Assembly: GCF_000192475.1 (NCBI RefSeq)
Contig: NZ_AEYW01000017.1
Location: 1 to 53,802 of the forward strand
Direction: 5' to 3'
DNA length: 53,802 nt
DNA from: Ruegeria conchae
GTDB lineage: Bacteria > Pseudomonadota > Alphaproteobacteria > Rhodobacterales > Rhodobacteraceae
A program made the position numbers and the translations under genes. The notes under the pieces were generated by a model that was given only the letters and a program-made list of their open reading frames with translations, was not told where the DNA came from and did no database searches. Each line of letters begins with the position of its first letter. Position 1 is the stretch's first letter. Positions 53,516-53,802 of the stretch are shown here, one piece after another.

Positions 53516-53802
53516 TCTAGTGTAGGTGTTCTCATAACGCTGCATTGTCTTCATTGAAGACATTCAGGAAATTCGGCTGTGTTCGCCCATAATTCTGCGC
53601 GGTATTTGCGCATAAGCTTGCACGATTTGCCCATAAATTTGCGCGGTTCGAAAAACGCTCTCAATTGATGGCAGCTGTCGCGCTCCTTCTTCAGCTTTAA
53701 AGGGCTATCTCTCAATCATAGGTGCATTCTGGGCGGCAAAATTCAACCCTTATCTGAAGGACGATGCTCGTCAGCGCTTGTGGTAGATTGCGGAACTGGA
53801 AT
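53516..53802. other. Region after gyrB: repeats and possible coding remnant
   Basis: No intact gene is visible. Three tandem repeats lie at 53582-53646. From about 53651 one forward frame reads without stop to a TAG at 53790 and could continue past it ('FNPYLKDDARQRLW', stop, 'IAELE'), but it has no clear start and I recognise no family. The region is more AT-rich than the rest and may be part of a mobile element that extends past the window. Confidence 0.4.
53582..53646 (+). repeat. Three tandem 21-bp repeats after gyrB
   Basis: Copies lie at 53582-53602, 53605-53625 and 53626-53646. Each starts TTYGCSCATAA and ends TGCRCGR. Copies 1 and 3 match at 18 of 21 bases. The 21-bp period equals two helical turns, which is typical of adjacent protein-binding sites such as iterons or transposase sites at transposon ends. 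Confidence 0.75.

Noticed and set aside
53582..53646. CRISPR array
   Set aside because: The repeats are contiguous with no unique spacers and are imperfect.

Overview
The window is a chromosomal segment of an alphaproteobacterium, almost certainly a Rhodobacteraceae (Roseobacter-group) member. Pointers are the fla2-like flagellar gene order, CtrA-type sites in front of flagellar genes, the rimP-nusA-ylxR/L7Ae-infB order, kdsD-lptC-lptA-lptB-hpf-ptsN without an rpoN, dnaA-dnaN-recF-gyrB near rpsT, and a dispersed double-hairpin repeat that I recall from this family. The taxonomic call is inference from gene content and order. I found no tRNA, rRNA, CRISPR array, prophage or complete insertion sequence.

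Layout: (1) 1-12.2 kb is a flagellar cluster. flgE (partial), motB and fliI run leftward, and flgB-flgC-fliE-fliQ-flgF-flgG-flgA-flgH-fliL run rightward. A convergent leftward operon follows: lytic transglycosylase-flhA-fliR-flhB-fliJ-like. It covers rod and hook, the L-ring protein, the export gate, the export ATPase and the stator. Four CtrA-like TTAA-N7-TTAA motifs sit about 55-62 nt before four start codons. (2) 12.3-14.4 kb has an Lrp regulator, then an MFS exporter with a His-rich tail behind a CsoR/RcnR-family sensor whose metal ligands match the InrS nickel sensor. (3) 14.5-19.3 kb holds RNase D, then KDO/LPS-transport genes (kdsD, lptC, lptA, lptB), hpf and ptsN. (4) 19.3-29.2 kb is mixed: CAP lipoprotein, L,D-transpeptidase, a 60-residue secreted or membrane peptide gene, hemH, a methyltransferase, comF, grxC, a nitrilase-family amidase, a MarR regulator, a lipoprotein, ubiG, pip and a shortened solute-binding protein.

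(5) 29.2-34.7 kb is the transcription/translation operon rimP-nusA-ylxR/L7Ae-infB. It has a clear sigma70-type promoter and a leader with a terminator hairpin that could act as an attenuator. (6) 34.7-39.4 kb is a leftward amino-acid catabolism block: an HTH-cupin regulator, then kbl-tdh (threonine to glycine), kynA and a kynurenine formamidase-like hydrolase. (7) 39.5-45.4 kb has a thiolase, ubiE-ubiB, mutM, an enoyl-CoA hydratase and rpsT. (8) 45.9-53.5 kb has dnaA, dnaN, recF, a divergent AhpD-like/TetR pair with strong palindromic operators, and gyrB. The last 290 bases carry three tandem 21-bp repeats and a possible remnant of a mobile element.

Most genes are conserved housekeeping or motility genes. 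The best candidates for something little described are the tandem repeats after gyrB, the constant-spacing CtrA-like sites, the nickel-type sensor/exporter pair with its G/C-tract operator, the rimP leader, and the paired operator elements ahead of kbl. Start sites were chosen by ribosome-binding sites and family N-termini and are the least certain part of the annotation.
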